Of a DNA stretch of 64,000 nt, positions 30,090-38,799 are shown piece by piece; the first letter of the stretch is position 1, and every line of letters starts with the position of its first letter. The notes beneath the pieces were generated by a model, which made no database searches, had not been told where the DNA came from, and worked only from the letters and a program-made list of their open reading frames with translations. The position numbers and the translations under genes were made by a program. The DNA is from an uncultured Phocaeicola sp. (GTDB lineage Bacteria; Bacteroidota; Bacteroidia; Bacteroidales; Bacteroidaceae): assembly GCA_944320845.1 (NCBI GenBank), contig CALUJA010000016.1, forward strand, positions 1 to 64,000, in the 5' to 3' direction.

Positions 30090-30590
30090 AGATATGACAT
30101 TAAATTGCTAATAGATATTATAAAAAAATGCGCTATTATGACTCATTTTGTGGCTGATTCTAACGTTATAAAACTCGCAAACCTAAGAATCATCATATTT
30201 CCGAAACCGAATTTATAGCTTCTAAATTGTTTTTTGGCAATACGACATTTCTTCATGCCCCTATGACTCACTACTTTTTTTATTCGAATTCCGAAAATTC
30301 GCCTGTCCTCTTGTTTTTCAACAGCGGAAAGTTCCTTCTCTTCCAGAATAAAACGATTGTAATATCAAGGTCATCGGCAAAGCCTTAGATTCGACAGGAT
30401 TGATTCCTGTCGAATCAAGCACTTAACCATAACGGTAGCGAATCTTGCCGTGATACATCAATCAAACTTTCAGACCACAAAAATAAATCAAAGAATGCAT
30501 TAATCAACTATTCAACATAAACTTTAAACAAGATTCATTCCATCATCTAGGCCATCTCCGTAACCGATGAAATGACCGCAATCCGGCATC
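30090..30590. other. AT-rich gap between susD and the GH2 gene
   Basis: About 500 bases inside the inserted segment. It holds a perfect hairpin at 30388-30416. On the minus strand a frame is open from about 30164 upstream stop at 30165-30167 through 30143 in the other direction for some 70 codons, with an ATG at 30256 (37 residues, MKKCRIAKKQFRSYKFGFG). I do not recognise the peptide and no start supports the longer form. It is possibly a mobile-element or gene remnant. No clear promoter for the GH2 gene was seen. Confidence 0.4.
30388..30416. terminator. 12-base perfect hairpin downstream of susD
   Basis: GATTCGACAGGA at 30388-30399 pairs exactly with 30405-30416 across a five-base loop. 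It lies about 180 bases past the susD stop and may terminate susCD transcription now that the original downstream region is displaced. There is no T run on the minus side. Confidence 0.45.
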
Positions 30591-30807
30591 AAAACGGTCT
30601 ATTCCCTCCATGTCGGAGTCTGCAACAGCTTTCCGTCATTTTTCCGGATCTCGTCCGTAGCAATCGGAAGCAGGTACATTTCCGGCTTGAACACACGCTC
30701 CAGCAACAGTTCGTCCTTGTAAGCCTTGTTTGTATTCTCATCCGGATTCCCTGTATCCTTGGTGATAGTCACGCCGTAAATAGGCCGGTTTTCGATTTCC
30801 ATCGCCA
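30591..30807 (-). repeat. susD 3-prime end (direct repeat, copy 1, inside intact susD)
   Basis: The partner of the repeat at 25808-26024. It covers the last part of the complete susD gene and 8 bases after its stop. On the far side of 30807 the sequence continues as susD, while copy 2 continues as transposase remnant, so this is the ancestral copy. Confidence 0.93.
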
Positions 30808-32305
30808 GTTTCCATCTGCGGAGGTCGAAATAACGGTGCTCCTCAAAGGCCAGTTCCACCCGACGCTCATTGTAAATACGTTTTTTCAAATCCTCTCCCG
30901 TCACTGTGGCGGGGATATCCGGCATGCTGACGCGCCCGCGAACCTTGTTCAGATAAGTCCGGCAGACATCTTCATGCCCCAATTCAAACTCCGCCTCAGC
31001 ATAGTTCAGATAAATCTCGCCCAAGCGGAAGAATATCCACGGTATCGTATAGGTGGTCTGCCAGCTCAATGTCGTTTTCTCGTCCGGCATAAACTTGCGC
31101 AGCACATAATTTCCCATCGGATTGTCACCGCTTTGGCGGTAATTGTCGATTCCCCAACTCGTGCCATCCTCAGAAACCCACATTTCAAAAGTATCTCCAT
31201 GATATTTGGCTCCGTCATAGATAATGGTAGCATAGAAGCGCGGGTCTCTTCCCTCATACGGATGCTGCGGATCATAACCTGAAGCCGGATTTACACTCTT
31301 CACTCCGTTGTTCCATACAAAGGCCGGCTCGCCTGTTGCCTGCATCTCATAATCGTCTACCAAGTTCTGGGAAGGGCCGTTGCCGCCCCACCATCCGCCG
31401 TATCCGCCATAACGCCGGCTCAGATTGTTCATCGGAGCCTGGTGTCCGTTGGTCGTCGTAAAGTTTCTTGCGAAGATAATCTCCTTATTGTCCGTTCCGC
31501 TCGGTTGGTTGAAGCAAGACTCGTAATCCGGATAAAGATCAAACTGCTTGTAGGTGTCGATAAAGGTCTTGGCTGCCTGCGATGCCTTCTCCCATTTTGT
31601 CCGGTCGTTGGTCGGGTTGAAAAGAGGAGAAGCGGCGTAAAGATAAGTTCGCGACAGCAGAGCCTGACAAGCCGCCTTGGTTGCCCGGCCAAAGTTGGCG
31701 TCGGTAGTGGCATACGTGTCCGGCAATGCGGGCATAGCTTCAGCAATATTATCTTCTATAAACTTTACACATTCATCAAAGGAATTACTTGTGAACTTGA
31801 CATCCGTTCCCATCTCGTAAGACTGCGTGACAATCGGAGCTTCTCCAAAGCGGGCAATCAGCATAAAATAGATATAAGCGCGCAAGAACTTGGCTTCAGC
31901 CACCAAACGCTCCTTGTCCGTAATATCTATTGTCTCCATCTTTTCGAGAAAAATGTTTATCTTCCGGATATTCTGGAAAGCACTGTCCCAAACATACAGG
32001 TTGCCCCCGCCATGCCATTCGGTGGAACGCAGGTTCGTCACGTTGTCCGGGGTAAGCGTACCGAGAGCAATGATTTCAATTCCTCCGGACTTTGCATTAT
32101 AAACTTCGTCCGTCGCCTTCGACTGCATATTCGCGCAGAATCCATGCGGCAGGCAGGTATACAAGTTAGAATGATACGCCTTTATCAAACTCTCATCACT
32201 CCACACCACATCTTCAGACAGGCGGTCTTGGGGAGTAATGTCCAATATATCGTCGCAGGCCGTAAGAGCCAATGCCAACGAAGCCAATAAAAATATCTTT
32301 TTCAT
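30599..32305 (-). CDS. SusD-family outer-membrane glycan-binding lipoprotein
   Basis: A 568-residue surface lipoprotein that works with SusC to capture oligosaccharides. ATG at 32305 is chosen; the codon at 32311 is GTG. The lipobox is LTAC followed by DDILD. TPR-like helices and the RagB/SusD C-terminal domain are evident, with the family motif LGEIYLNYAEAEFELG and a C terminus containing ERRVELAFEEHRYFDLRRWK. It starts 10 bases after susC. No SusE/SusF-like gene follows; a GH2 gene and a repeat of the susD tail do. Confidence 0.93.
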   Translation of the reverse strand: MKKIFLLASLALALTACDDILDITPQDRLSEDVVWSDESLIKAYHSNLYTCLPHGFCANMQSKATDEVYNAKSGGIEIIALGTLTPDNVTNLRSTEWHGGGNLYVWDSAFQNIRKINIFLEKMETIDITDKERLVAEAKFLRAYIYFMLIARFGEAPIVTQSYEMGTDVKFTSNSFDECVKFIEDNIAEAMPALPDTYATTDANFGRATKAACQALLSRTYLYAASPLFNPTNDRTKWEKASQAAKTFIDTYKQFDLYPDYESCFNQPSGTDNKEIIFARNFTTTNGHQAPMNNLSRRYGGYGGWWGGNGPSQNLVDDYEMQATGEPAFVWNNGVKSVNPASGYDPQHPYEGRDPRFYATIIYDGAKYHGDTFEMWVSEDGTSWGIDNYRQSGDNPMGNYVLRKFMPDEKTTLSWQTTYTIPWIFFRLGEIYLNYAEAEFELGHEDVCRTYLNKVRGRVSMPDIPATVTGEDLKKRIYNERRVELAFEEHRYFDLRRWKLAMEIENRPIYGVTITKDTGNPDENTNKAYKDELLLERVFKPEMYLLPIATDEIRKNDGKLLQTPTWRE

Positions 32306-32315
32306 AGCCACATTT

Positions 32316-35300
32316 TTAGAATTTAATACTTAAACCAACATTAAATACCCGTTGCTGCGGATAATAAAGATAAGCTCCACTGATTTCCGGGTCTGTCCAT
32401 TTGATTTCTTTTGCCCAGGTCAAGACATTGAATCCGCTTACATACACTCTCAGACTATTGAGATGCAGGCGGGAAGCCCATGAAGCAGGAAGCGTATATC
32501 CTAACTCCAGAGTCTTCAGGCGTATGAAAGTCGCGTCATACAGGAAGAAATCCGTACTTCCCAACTGATAAGCGTCTGCACGGGGCATAGTCCCGTTGGG
32601 ATTGTCCACCGTCCAACGGTCTTTTGCACGGGCCGTAAAAGAATTCTTCGGGTCTGAACCTCCCAGTTGGAGGAATTCAGAGTCGTAGTTGTATGCTCCG
32701 GTCTGTCCCTGGAAAAAGATGCTAAGGTCGAAATCCTTATACTGGAACGAACCGCCGAGGCCGAAAACGAAGCGCGGAGTGGAAGAATAATCAAATCTGT
32801 ACTGGTCATCCGAATCGATTACACCGTCATTGTTCAGGTCTACAATCTTGATATCTCCCACTTGTGTACCGGAAGCGTGAGGATAAGAATTAAGCTCTTC
32901 CTCCGTATTGAATATACCATCCGACTTGTAATAAAGGCCGGCACCTACCGGATGTCCTGTCTGATTCTGGTATTCCTCTGCATTCGGAGTCTCATCCATG
33001 AATACAATCTCATTCTTTGCATAAGACATATTGTACTCCAGACTGTATGAAAACTCCTCCATATTGCGGCGATGCGTCAGGCGCAATTCCACACCATGAT
33101 TTTTTACTTCGCCTATATTCTCATCGGGAAGGCCGGAAAAACCTAATGTGTTCGGGACGGAAAGATTGCGCGGAGTCAGCAAATCCGTTCTTCTCTCACG
33201 GAAATAAGTGAATTCTGCGCCCAGCAAACCGTTCCATAAAGTAGCGTCGAAGCCGACATCGAACTTTGTACTCTTCTCCCAGGTTATATTAGGATTCGGC
33301 ATGATATTGGCATAAATGCCCGCAGCATCGGATGTTCCGAACACATAGTTGCCGCCAAAGGAATAAGACTGCAGATACTGGTAAGCGTCTACCTTGTCAT
33401 TTCCGATCTGACCCACAGACAACCGCAGCTTCAGTTGGTCGATGAAGTCCACATTGTCCTTGATAAAGGACTCTTCAGACATACGCCAACCGACGGAACC
33501 TGCCGGGAAAAATCCGTAACGCTTGCCGACGGGGAAATTCTGCGAACCGTCATAACGGAACAGCAACTCAACCAAATATTTTCCGGCATAGTCATAATTG
33601 AAGCGGCCAAAGAAGTTGTTGCGGGCGGTACGTGTCTCGCTACCTCCATTGTTCTTGTCTTCCGCGGACGAGCTGCCGACATTAATCTGGTCGATTGCTG
33701 AACTCAGGAAATTCTTTCTGTAGGCCATCGCATACGAATAGGTGTTGATCTGCTGTTCCTGTCCGAGCATCGCGGCCACATGGTGCTTGCCGAACTGATT
33801 GTCGTAAGAGATGCGGTAGTTATACAGCATGGTTGTCCATCGGCTGTAGGTATCGGTCAGCGCGGCAGAGGCCATACCTGTCCCCTGTTTGCGCTCGTAT
33901 TCCTGCGTCGAAGTATTGTAGTCGTAATAATAATAAGGCAACTCCCACAGTTTTTCAAACTGATTGTTGAAGTCATAGTTGAATGAACCTTCCACTTTCA
34001 AGCCTTTTACCCAAGGCACTTTATATTCCAACGTGAACGTGGAATACATCGGCGAACTTTTTATCTTGTCGGTTCCCCGTTGGTCCAACAGCAAAGGACT
34101 TTCGCCCATACGCCCTCCCGCCAACAGTCCGTTAGGATAACGGGCCACCAGAAGGGGACTGGACATAAGGATATTCGTAAAGTTATTCCATGTGCTCACG
34201 GAAGAATGCACTTCATCCTTGATGATGGCACTGATATTGGCACCGAATGTCAGGTTTTTCGACAGATCAACATTCACGTTTGCCCGGAAAGTATACTGCC
34301 GGTTCCGCTCTTTCTGATAGTAATATCCCGGGCCCTGTGTCAGCGCACCGAAAGACAACAGATAGCGCACCGCCTCCGTACCTCCGGTAACCTGCAGGCT
34401 GCTCCGGGTTTGCAGAGAGAAAGGACGCAGTGTCTCGCCCACCCAGTCCGTATTCGGATAGAGCACAGGGTCTGAACCGTCGCGGTATTTCTGGATTACC
34501 TCATCGGAATAAACCGGCGTGTAATCGGCCGGACGGCCTTTCCGGTAGTAGTCGCCTTCATTATAGACCTGGGCAAAAGTAGGTGCATCAAGCATGTCCG
34601 GTCTCACCGTCGGAGAAGAAAAGGCTACGTTCATGTCAAAAGAGAACTCGGGCTTACCTATCTTTCCTTTCTTGGTCGTGATCAGGATGACTCCGTTCGC
34701 GGCACGCGCACCGTAAATGGCGGCCGAAGCGTCTTTCAGCACAGACAGACTTTCGATATCCTCCGGGTTGATGCGGCTCATGTTATCGCGCTCCACGCCG
34801 TCGATGATAATCAGCGGAGAACTGTCACCGAAGGTTCCGAAACCGCGGATAACGATATTCGGGTCGTCACGCCCCGGCTCACCGCTACGCTGGTTAACGA
34901 TTAATCCCGGAAGCTTGCCGGTCAACGAAGAAGATACATTGGCCGCCGGACTTTTGGTTATTTCCTCGCCGCGGATATTGGCTACCGAACCGGTCAGAGT
35001 CTCCTTTTTCTGCGAACCGTATCCCACAACGATAACCTCGTCAATAACTTCCGCATCTTCCTTCATCTGCACATTAATAATATTCTTGCCCGCAACAGAA
35101 ACTTCCTGCGGCGCATAACCGATGTAAGAGAACTGTAGGACAGCGGAAGAAGATACTGTCAAGGAGAAATTTCCGTCCAAGTCAGTGATGACTCCATTGG
35201 TAGTTCCCTTTTCCAATACATTGGCTCCGATGATAGGCTCGCCTGCCATATCCGTAACCTTACCTGTAACCTCCTTGCTTTGTGCAAAAAGGCAAAGCGA

Positions 35301-35375
35301 ACAGAATAGGGCGCAACATAGGGAAAGAATGCGCCTCACCTCAATACTTCGAGATGTGAAAGAGGCCTTTTTCAT
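32316..35375 (-). CDS. SusC-family TonB-dependent outer-membrane transporter
   Basis: A 1019-residue importer for oligosaccharides. Signal peptide to about residue 33, then a carboxypeptidase-regulatory-like domain (KEVTGKVTDMAGEPIIGANV), plug (about 110-230, with SLSVLKDASAAIYGARAANG, the SusC signature) and a 22-strand barrel ending NVGLSIKF. ATG at 35375 and a second ATG two codons upstream (35381) are equally possible. It is the first gene of the PUL transcript. The protein gives no direct clue to the glycan, which is inferred from the GH51/GH43/CE1 enzymes downstream. Confidence 0.95.
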   Translation of the reverse strand: MKKASFTSRSIEVRRILSLCCALFCSLCLFAQSKEVTGKVTDMAGEPIIGANVLEKGTTNGVITDLDGNFSLTVSSSAVLQFSYIGYAPQEVSVAGKNIINVQMKEDAEVIDEVIVVGYGSQKKETLTGSVANIRGEEITKSPAANVSSSLTGKLPGLIVNQRSGEPGRDDPNIVIRGFGTFGDSSPLIIIDGVERDNMSRINPEDIESLSVLKDASAAIYGARAANGVILITTKKGKIGKPEFSFDMNVAFSSPTVRPDMLDAPTFAQVYNEGDYYRKGRPADYTPVYSDEVIQKYRDGSDPVLYPNTDWVGETLRPFSLQTRSSLQVTGGTEAVRYLLSFGALTQGPGYYYQKERNRQYTFRANVNVDLSKNLTFGANISAIIKDEVHSSVSTWNNFTNILMSSPLLVARYPNGLLAGGRMGESPLLLDQRGTDKIKSSPMYSTFTLEYKVPWVKGLKVEGSFNYDFNNQFEKLWELPYYYYDYNTSTQEYERKQGTGMASAALTDTYSRWTTMLYNYRISYDNQFGKHHVAAMLGQEQQINTYSYAMAYRKNFLSSAIDQINVGSSSAEDKNNGGSETRTARNNFFGRFNYDYAGKYLVELLFRYDGSQNFPVGKRYGFFPAGSVGWRMSEESFIKDNVDFIDQLKLRLSVGQIGNDKVDAYQYLQSYSFGGNYVFGTSDAAGIYANIMPNPNITWEKSTKFDVGFDATLWNGLLGAEFTYFRERRTDLLTPRNLSVPNTLGFSGLPDENIGEVKNHGVELRLTHRRNMEEFSYSLEYNMSYAKNEIVFMDETPNAEEYQNQTGHPVGAGLYYKSDGIFNTEEELNSYPHASGTQVGDIKIVDLNNDGVIDSDDQYRFDYSSTPRFVFGLGGSFQYKDFDLSIFFQGQTGAYNYDSEFLQLGGSDPKNSFTARAKDRWTVDNPNGTMPRADAYQLGSTDFFLYDATFIRLKTLELGYTLPASWASRLHLNSLRVYVSGFNVLTWAKEIKWTDPEISGAYLYYPQQRVFNVGLSIKF

Positions 35376-35403
35376 AAGCATAACATTAAAGATTTTAATT
35401 AAA

Positions 35404-35439
35404 CAAAGATTTTACTTATCCTTTTCGAATTTTTCCAAA
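35404..35439 (-). promoter_or_regulatory. Probable susC promoter
   Basis: On the minus strand TAAAATCTTTG ends at 35404 and carries an AATCTTTG variant of the -7 element; TTTGG (35435-35439) lies about 20 bases upstream of its TAAA. The match is partial, as expected for a promoter that depends on the HTCS activator. Confidence 0.4.
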
Positions 35440-35848
35440 ATTAGAACGAAAGAAACTACTGAGAGGATATTTTCCTTGATACGAAGAGGATTTTTCTTGA
35501 CTGCGGATTAATCCCCCCCCATAAAAAGGTTTGTCCTCTTATGTCCCAACGCAACCGGAAGTTTGCGCACACATTCAGAAAGCAGAAGCCGAAGAAAAGG
35601 TCTCTGCCCAAAGCTTCATTGTTTTTTCATCTCGGGAAAAACAGATTTTCATCCTGTCACAACGAAATTACGGAGCGTTGAAATGCGGCTTTCACCGCGG
35701 CACGCCGCAATGCCGAAAGTCCACAAGCCATTTTCCGACAAATGTCATGGATGCGGCCATGCAGCAAACGACGACAAAAGACGGCCGCACCTCTCAATCC
35801 GGCCGCATTAATCTTCCGATTTTATTCGATTATTCCAACGAGATTCCC
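35440..35848. other. Non-coding gap between the PUL and the glycosyltransferase locus
   Basis: About 410 bases between divergent transcription units. The plus-strand frame of the next gene is open through here from 35531 but the peptide has no domain and lacks the base pattern of a coding region. It contains a GC-rich block (35680-35730) with GCGGC..TTCACCGCGG, similar in style to a block at 50830-50860. A run of eight C lies at 35513-35520. Confidence 0.45.
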
Positions 35849-35856
35849 TATCTTTG
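35849..35856 (+). promoter_or_regulatory. -7 promoter element for the first glycosyltransferase gene
   Basis: TATCTTTG matches TAnnTTTG exactly and lies 37 bases before the ATG at 35894. This supports the internal start and not the longer open frame beginning at 35531. Confidence 0.6.
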
Positions 35857-35893
35857 TCATGTATCTCAGGCAAGAACAAATGTTGTAAAGAAT

Positions 35894-36709
35894 ATGAACA
35901 CGAACAATCCCCGACAGAAAGTCATCATATCCCTGACATCGTTTCCGGCGGCCATATCCTACGCCGCCCAGGCCATCCGCTCGCTGCTGGACGGCTCTGT
36001 CCTTCCCGACAAACTGGTGCTCTATCTCACCTTTTCACAGTTCGGCGAGAAGGGAATCCCGGACGAGCTTCTGAGGATGGCCGAAGAAAATCCGGTTTTC
36101 GAAATACGGAACTACGACAGAGACATTCGTTCGTACCGGAAACTGATTCCCGCCCTGCAGGATTTCCCCGACGCCGTCATCGTAACGACCGACGATGATG
36201 TGGCTTACCACCGCCACATGCTGCGCGACCTGCTGCGCCTGCACGAGCAGATGCCGGACGCAGTGCTGGCCCACCGCGCCAAACGCATGAAACCGGGCAA
36301 GCCTTACCGCCGGTGGAGCAAATACAGATGGTATGACTTCGTGTTCAAAAAAATCCATTCCGGCTTCAAAAACATACAGACCGGCGTGGGAGGTGTGCTT
36401 TATCCGCCTCACTGCCTGAAGACGGACATGCTCGACGAGGATTTGTTCACCCGAATCGCCCCGACGACCGATGACATCTGGTTTTGGGCCGCGGCAGTAG
36501 CCAACGGCACTCCCGTCATCCCCGTCCCGTTCGGGCACAACAAGCCGCGGGGAGTGGGGAAACCGCGCGAACTGTCGCTGAAGACATCCAACTTCAAGTC
36601 GGGAACCGACCGCAATGCCGCCGCACTAAAGGCGATTGTCGAGCATTATCCCGCCATCGGACGGCGAATCGGCTATGAAATACATACGGACAAACCTGAA
36701 AACACATGA
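35894..36709 (+). CDS. GT-A-fold glycosyltransferase, tandem copy 1
   Basis: A 271-residue putative cytoplasmic glycosyltransferase. The start is the ATG before MNTNNPRQKVIISLTSFPAA, directly downstream of a promoter element. Features are the N-terminal nucleotide-binding strand VIISLTSFPAA, a DDD metal motif in VIVTTDDDVAY (about residue 101), and a C-terminal TTDDIWFWAAAV block. These short enzymes are common in Bacteroidota surface-polysaccharide loci. Its stop overlaps the ATG of the paralogous next gene by 4 bases. The sugar donor and acceptor are unknown. Confidence 0.78.
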   Translation: MNTNNPRQKVIISLTSFPAAISYAAQAIRSLLDGSVLPDKLVLYLTFSQFGEKGIPDELLRMAEENPVFEIRNYDRDIRSYRKLIPALQDFPDAVIVTTDDDVAYHRHMLRDLLRLHEQMPDAVLAHRAKRMKPGKPYRRWSKYRWYDFVFKKIHSGFKNIQTGVGGVLYPPHCLKTDMLDEDLFTRIAPTTDDIWFWAAAVANGTPVIPVPFGHNKPRGVGKPRELSLKTSNFKSGTDRNAAALKAIVEHYPAIGRRIGYEIHTDKPENT

Positions 36710-37488
36710 ACAGCAAGCCCCAGATAATCATATCGCTTACCTCGTTTCCGGCAGCAATCCCCTATGCGGTGCAGGCCATACGCTCCGTCTTAAACGGCTC
36801 GCTGCTGCCCGACAAGGTAGTGCTCTATCTTGACACGCAGAAATTTCCGGACGGAACGCTTCCGCCGGAGCTTGAAGCCCTCAAAGCAGAGAGCCCCCTC
36901 TTTGAAGCAAGATTTGACTCTGCTGAAATACGCTCATACAAAAAGCTGATTCCGGCACTGAGGGACTTTCCCGAAGACATCATCGTAACCATCGACGACG
37001 ATATCTGCTATCCGCCCAACCTATTGCGTGACCTGATGCGCCTGCACAAGCGACTGCCCGACGCCATTCTTGCACACCGCGTAAGGAAAGTCAGGCTGAA
37101 CGCTCCCTACCGCAAGTGGAGAAAGTTCAAATGGTACGACTTTATCTTCAAACGGATTCACCTTACCCGCCTTGCCATGCAGACCGGCGTGGGCGGAGTG
37201 CTGTATCCGCCCCATTCGCTGGACGAGAAAATGCTCGACCCCGCGCTCTTCATGGAACTTGCCCCTACAAACGACGACATCTGGTTTTGGGCGGCGGCCG
37301 TATCAAAGGGCACTTACGTGGTTCCGCTCCCGAACGGACGGCGCACGGCCAAGGGAGTGGGGAAACCTCATGAGTATTCGCTCATGAGCGTCAACCTCAA
37401 TCCGGCGGACGACCGCAACCGGAAAGCGCTCGACAATATACTGGAACATTACCCGGCCATCAGGAAAACATTGGAGGAAGAGAGATAA
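36706..37488 (+). CDS. GT-A-fold glycosyltransferase, tandem copy 2
   Basis: A 260-residue paralogue of the preceding protein, similar end to end: IIISLTSFPAAIPYAVQAIR, DDD motif in IIVTIDDDICY, QTGVGGVLYPPHSLD and TNDDIWFWAAAVSKG. The copies differ at many positions, so the duplication is old and they probably transfer different or successive sugars. Translationally coupled to copy 1 by the ATGA overlap. Confidence 0.78.
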   Translation: MNSKPQIIISLTSFPAAIPYAVQAIRSVLNGSLLPDKVVLYLDTQKFPDGTLPPELEALKAESPLFEARFDSAEIRSYKKLIPALRDFPEDIIVTIDDDICYPPNLLRDLMRLHKRLPDAILAHRVRKVRLNAPYRKWRKFKWYDFIFKRIHLTRLAMQTGVGGVLYPPHSLDEKMLDPALFMELAPTNDDIWFWAAAVSKGTYVVPLPNGRRTAKGVGKPHEYSLMSVNLNPADDRNRKALDNILEHYPAIRKTLEEER

Positions 37489-37566
37489 ACAGACTTTCCG
37501 CCATAGAATGTCAGGAAAGAGACGGACATTCCTCCGCTTATATAAGGTTCTTGTTACTATTAATAT

Positions 37567-38730
37567 ATGAATGAAAAAATCATGGAAAACAGAAAGAAAG
37601 TCATAGGATATGTATCCGAGAAGAATCCGTTTACGGACCGGAAGGCGTGGAGCGGCACCATATTCAAAATCAGAGAGGGCATAGAGAATGCGGGCTACGA
37701 AGTGAAATGGATACGCTCGCATCCCAACAACACAAGAAAATTCTTATGCAGATGTTTTGCCAAGCTGTGCTACAAGCATATCAAGATAAACTATAACCGG
37801 CAATACAGCCAACTCTGTGCACGCAGCATCAAAAAAAGCGACTACAAGGGATGCGACTACCTTTTCGTGCCTTGCAACGCCTGTCTGCTGCCTTATCTGC
37901 CCAAAGACATTCCCATCATCTTCTATACAGACACTACCCATCGCCTCATGGTGGGCTATTACTGGAAGAAGAAGCTGCCGGCCAAAACCATCGAGCACGG
38001 CGAAAAGGGCGAGCGGGCAGGCATCCACCGAGCCACCATCAACCTGCGTTCGTCGCACTGGGCGGCGGAATCTGTGGTGAAAGACTATGGCTTCGACCCG
38101 AAAAGAACCTATGTAATCGAATTCGGAGCGAATATCGACGACTGCGACCTCGTGCCCAACACACTAAAGTATACGGGCGGAAAGGTCAACATCCTCTTCT
38201 CGGGTGTGGAATGGGGGCGCAAAGGCGGCGATGTGGCCGTCGAGACCGTCCGCCTGCTCAATGAACAGGGCATCGAGGCACGGCTGGTCATCGCCGGCAT
38301 CAAGGAACTGCCGCAGCAATACCACGGCCTGCCGTACATCGAATACGTAGGATTCCTCAACAAGAACAATCCGGAGCAATACCGCCGCTATGTGAAGCTG
38401 TGGCAGGAAGCCAATCTCTTTCTGCTCCCCACACAGGCCGAATGTTCCGCCATCGTCTACTGCGAGGCTTCCGCCTATGGCGTACCCATCTTTACCTACG
38501 ACACCGGCGGAACGGGCGACTATGTGATTGACGGGGTGAACGGATACAAGCTGCCGCCCACGGCCACTGCCGCCGACTTTGCCGCATGCATCAGGCGCAA
38601 CCTCAATGCCGCATCGCTGCAAGCCCTGCACGAAGGCGGCCTGCGCCTGTATAAGGAAAAGCTGAGCTGGTCGGCATGGAGCCGCAGATTCAGGGAAATA
38701 ATGGAAGAAAACGGGATGGGAGCAGACTAA
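37567..38730 (+). CDS. GT4-like glycosyltransferase (GT-B fold)
   Basis: A 387-residue enzyme with a Rossmann-like N-terminal half and a typical group-1 C-terminal half. The nucleotide-sugar site signature is AECSAIVYCEASAYGVPIF (two Glu seven residues apart), followed by TYDTGGTGDYV. KVNILFSGVEWGRKGGDVAVE is the usual linker strand with GV.W.RKG. Start ATG at 37567; a second ATG five codons later is possible. It is 78 bases after copy 2 and convergent with the next gene, with a strong hairpin between them. Probably adds a core or O-unit sugar. Confidence 0.85.
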   Translation: MNEKIMENRKKVIGYVSEKNPFTDRKAWSGTIFKIREGIENAGYEVKWIRSHPNNTRKFLCRCFAKLCYKHIKINYNRQYSQLCARSIKKSDYKGCDYLFVPCNACLLPYLPKDIPIIFYTDTTHRLMVGYYWKKKLPAKTIEHGEKGERAGIHRATINLRSSHWAAESVVKDYGFDPKRTYVIEFGANIDDCDLVPNTLKYTGGKVNILFSGVEWGRKGGDVAVETVRLLNEQGIEARLVIAGIKELPQQYHGLPYIEYVGFLNKNNPEQYRRYVKLWQEANLFLLPTQAECSAIVYCEASAYGVPIFTYDTGGTGDYVIDGVNGYKLPPTATAADFAACIRRNLNAASLQALHEGGLRLYKEKLSWSAWSRRFREIMEENGMGAD

Positions 38731-38751
38731 AATAATGGAATATCCGCACAA

Positions 38752-38799
38752 ACCGTCTGAATTTCGTCGGCCAGACACGGCTGACGGGATTCAGACGGT
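38752..38799. terminator. Hairpin between convergent glycosyltransferase genes
   Basis: ACCGTCTGAAT (38752-38762) pairs exactly with ATTCAGACGGT (38789-38799); further inner pairs CGTC/GACG are possible. The right arm covers the stop codon of the minus-strand gene. It probably ends transcription in both directions. Confidence 0.65.

Noticed and set aside
35513-35520. Run of eight C as a phase-variable tract
   Set aside because: It is outside any coding region and not placed between promoter elements I can identify.
35531-35893. Upstream extension of the first glycosyltransferase by 121 codons
   Set aside because: The extra peptide has no domain or signal sequence, and the exact -7 promoter element at 35849-35856 lies inside it, just before a good ATG at 35894.
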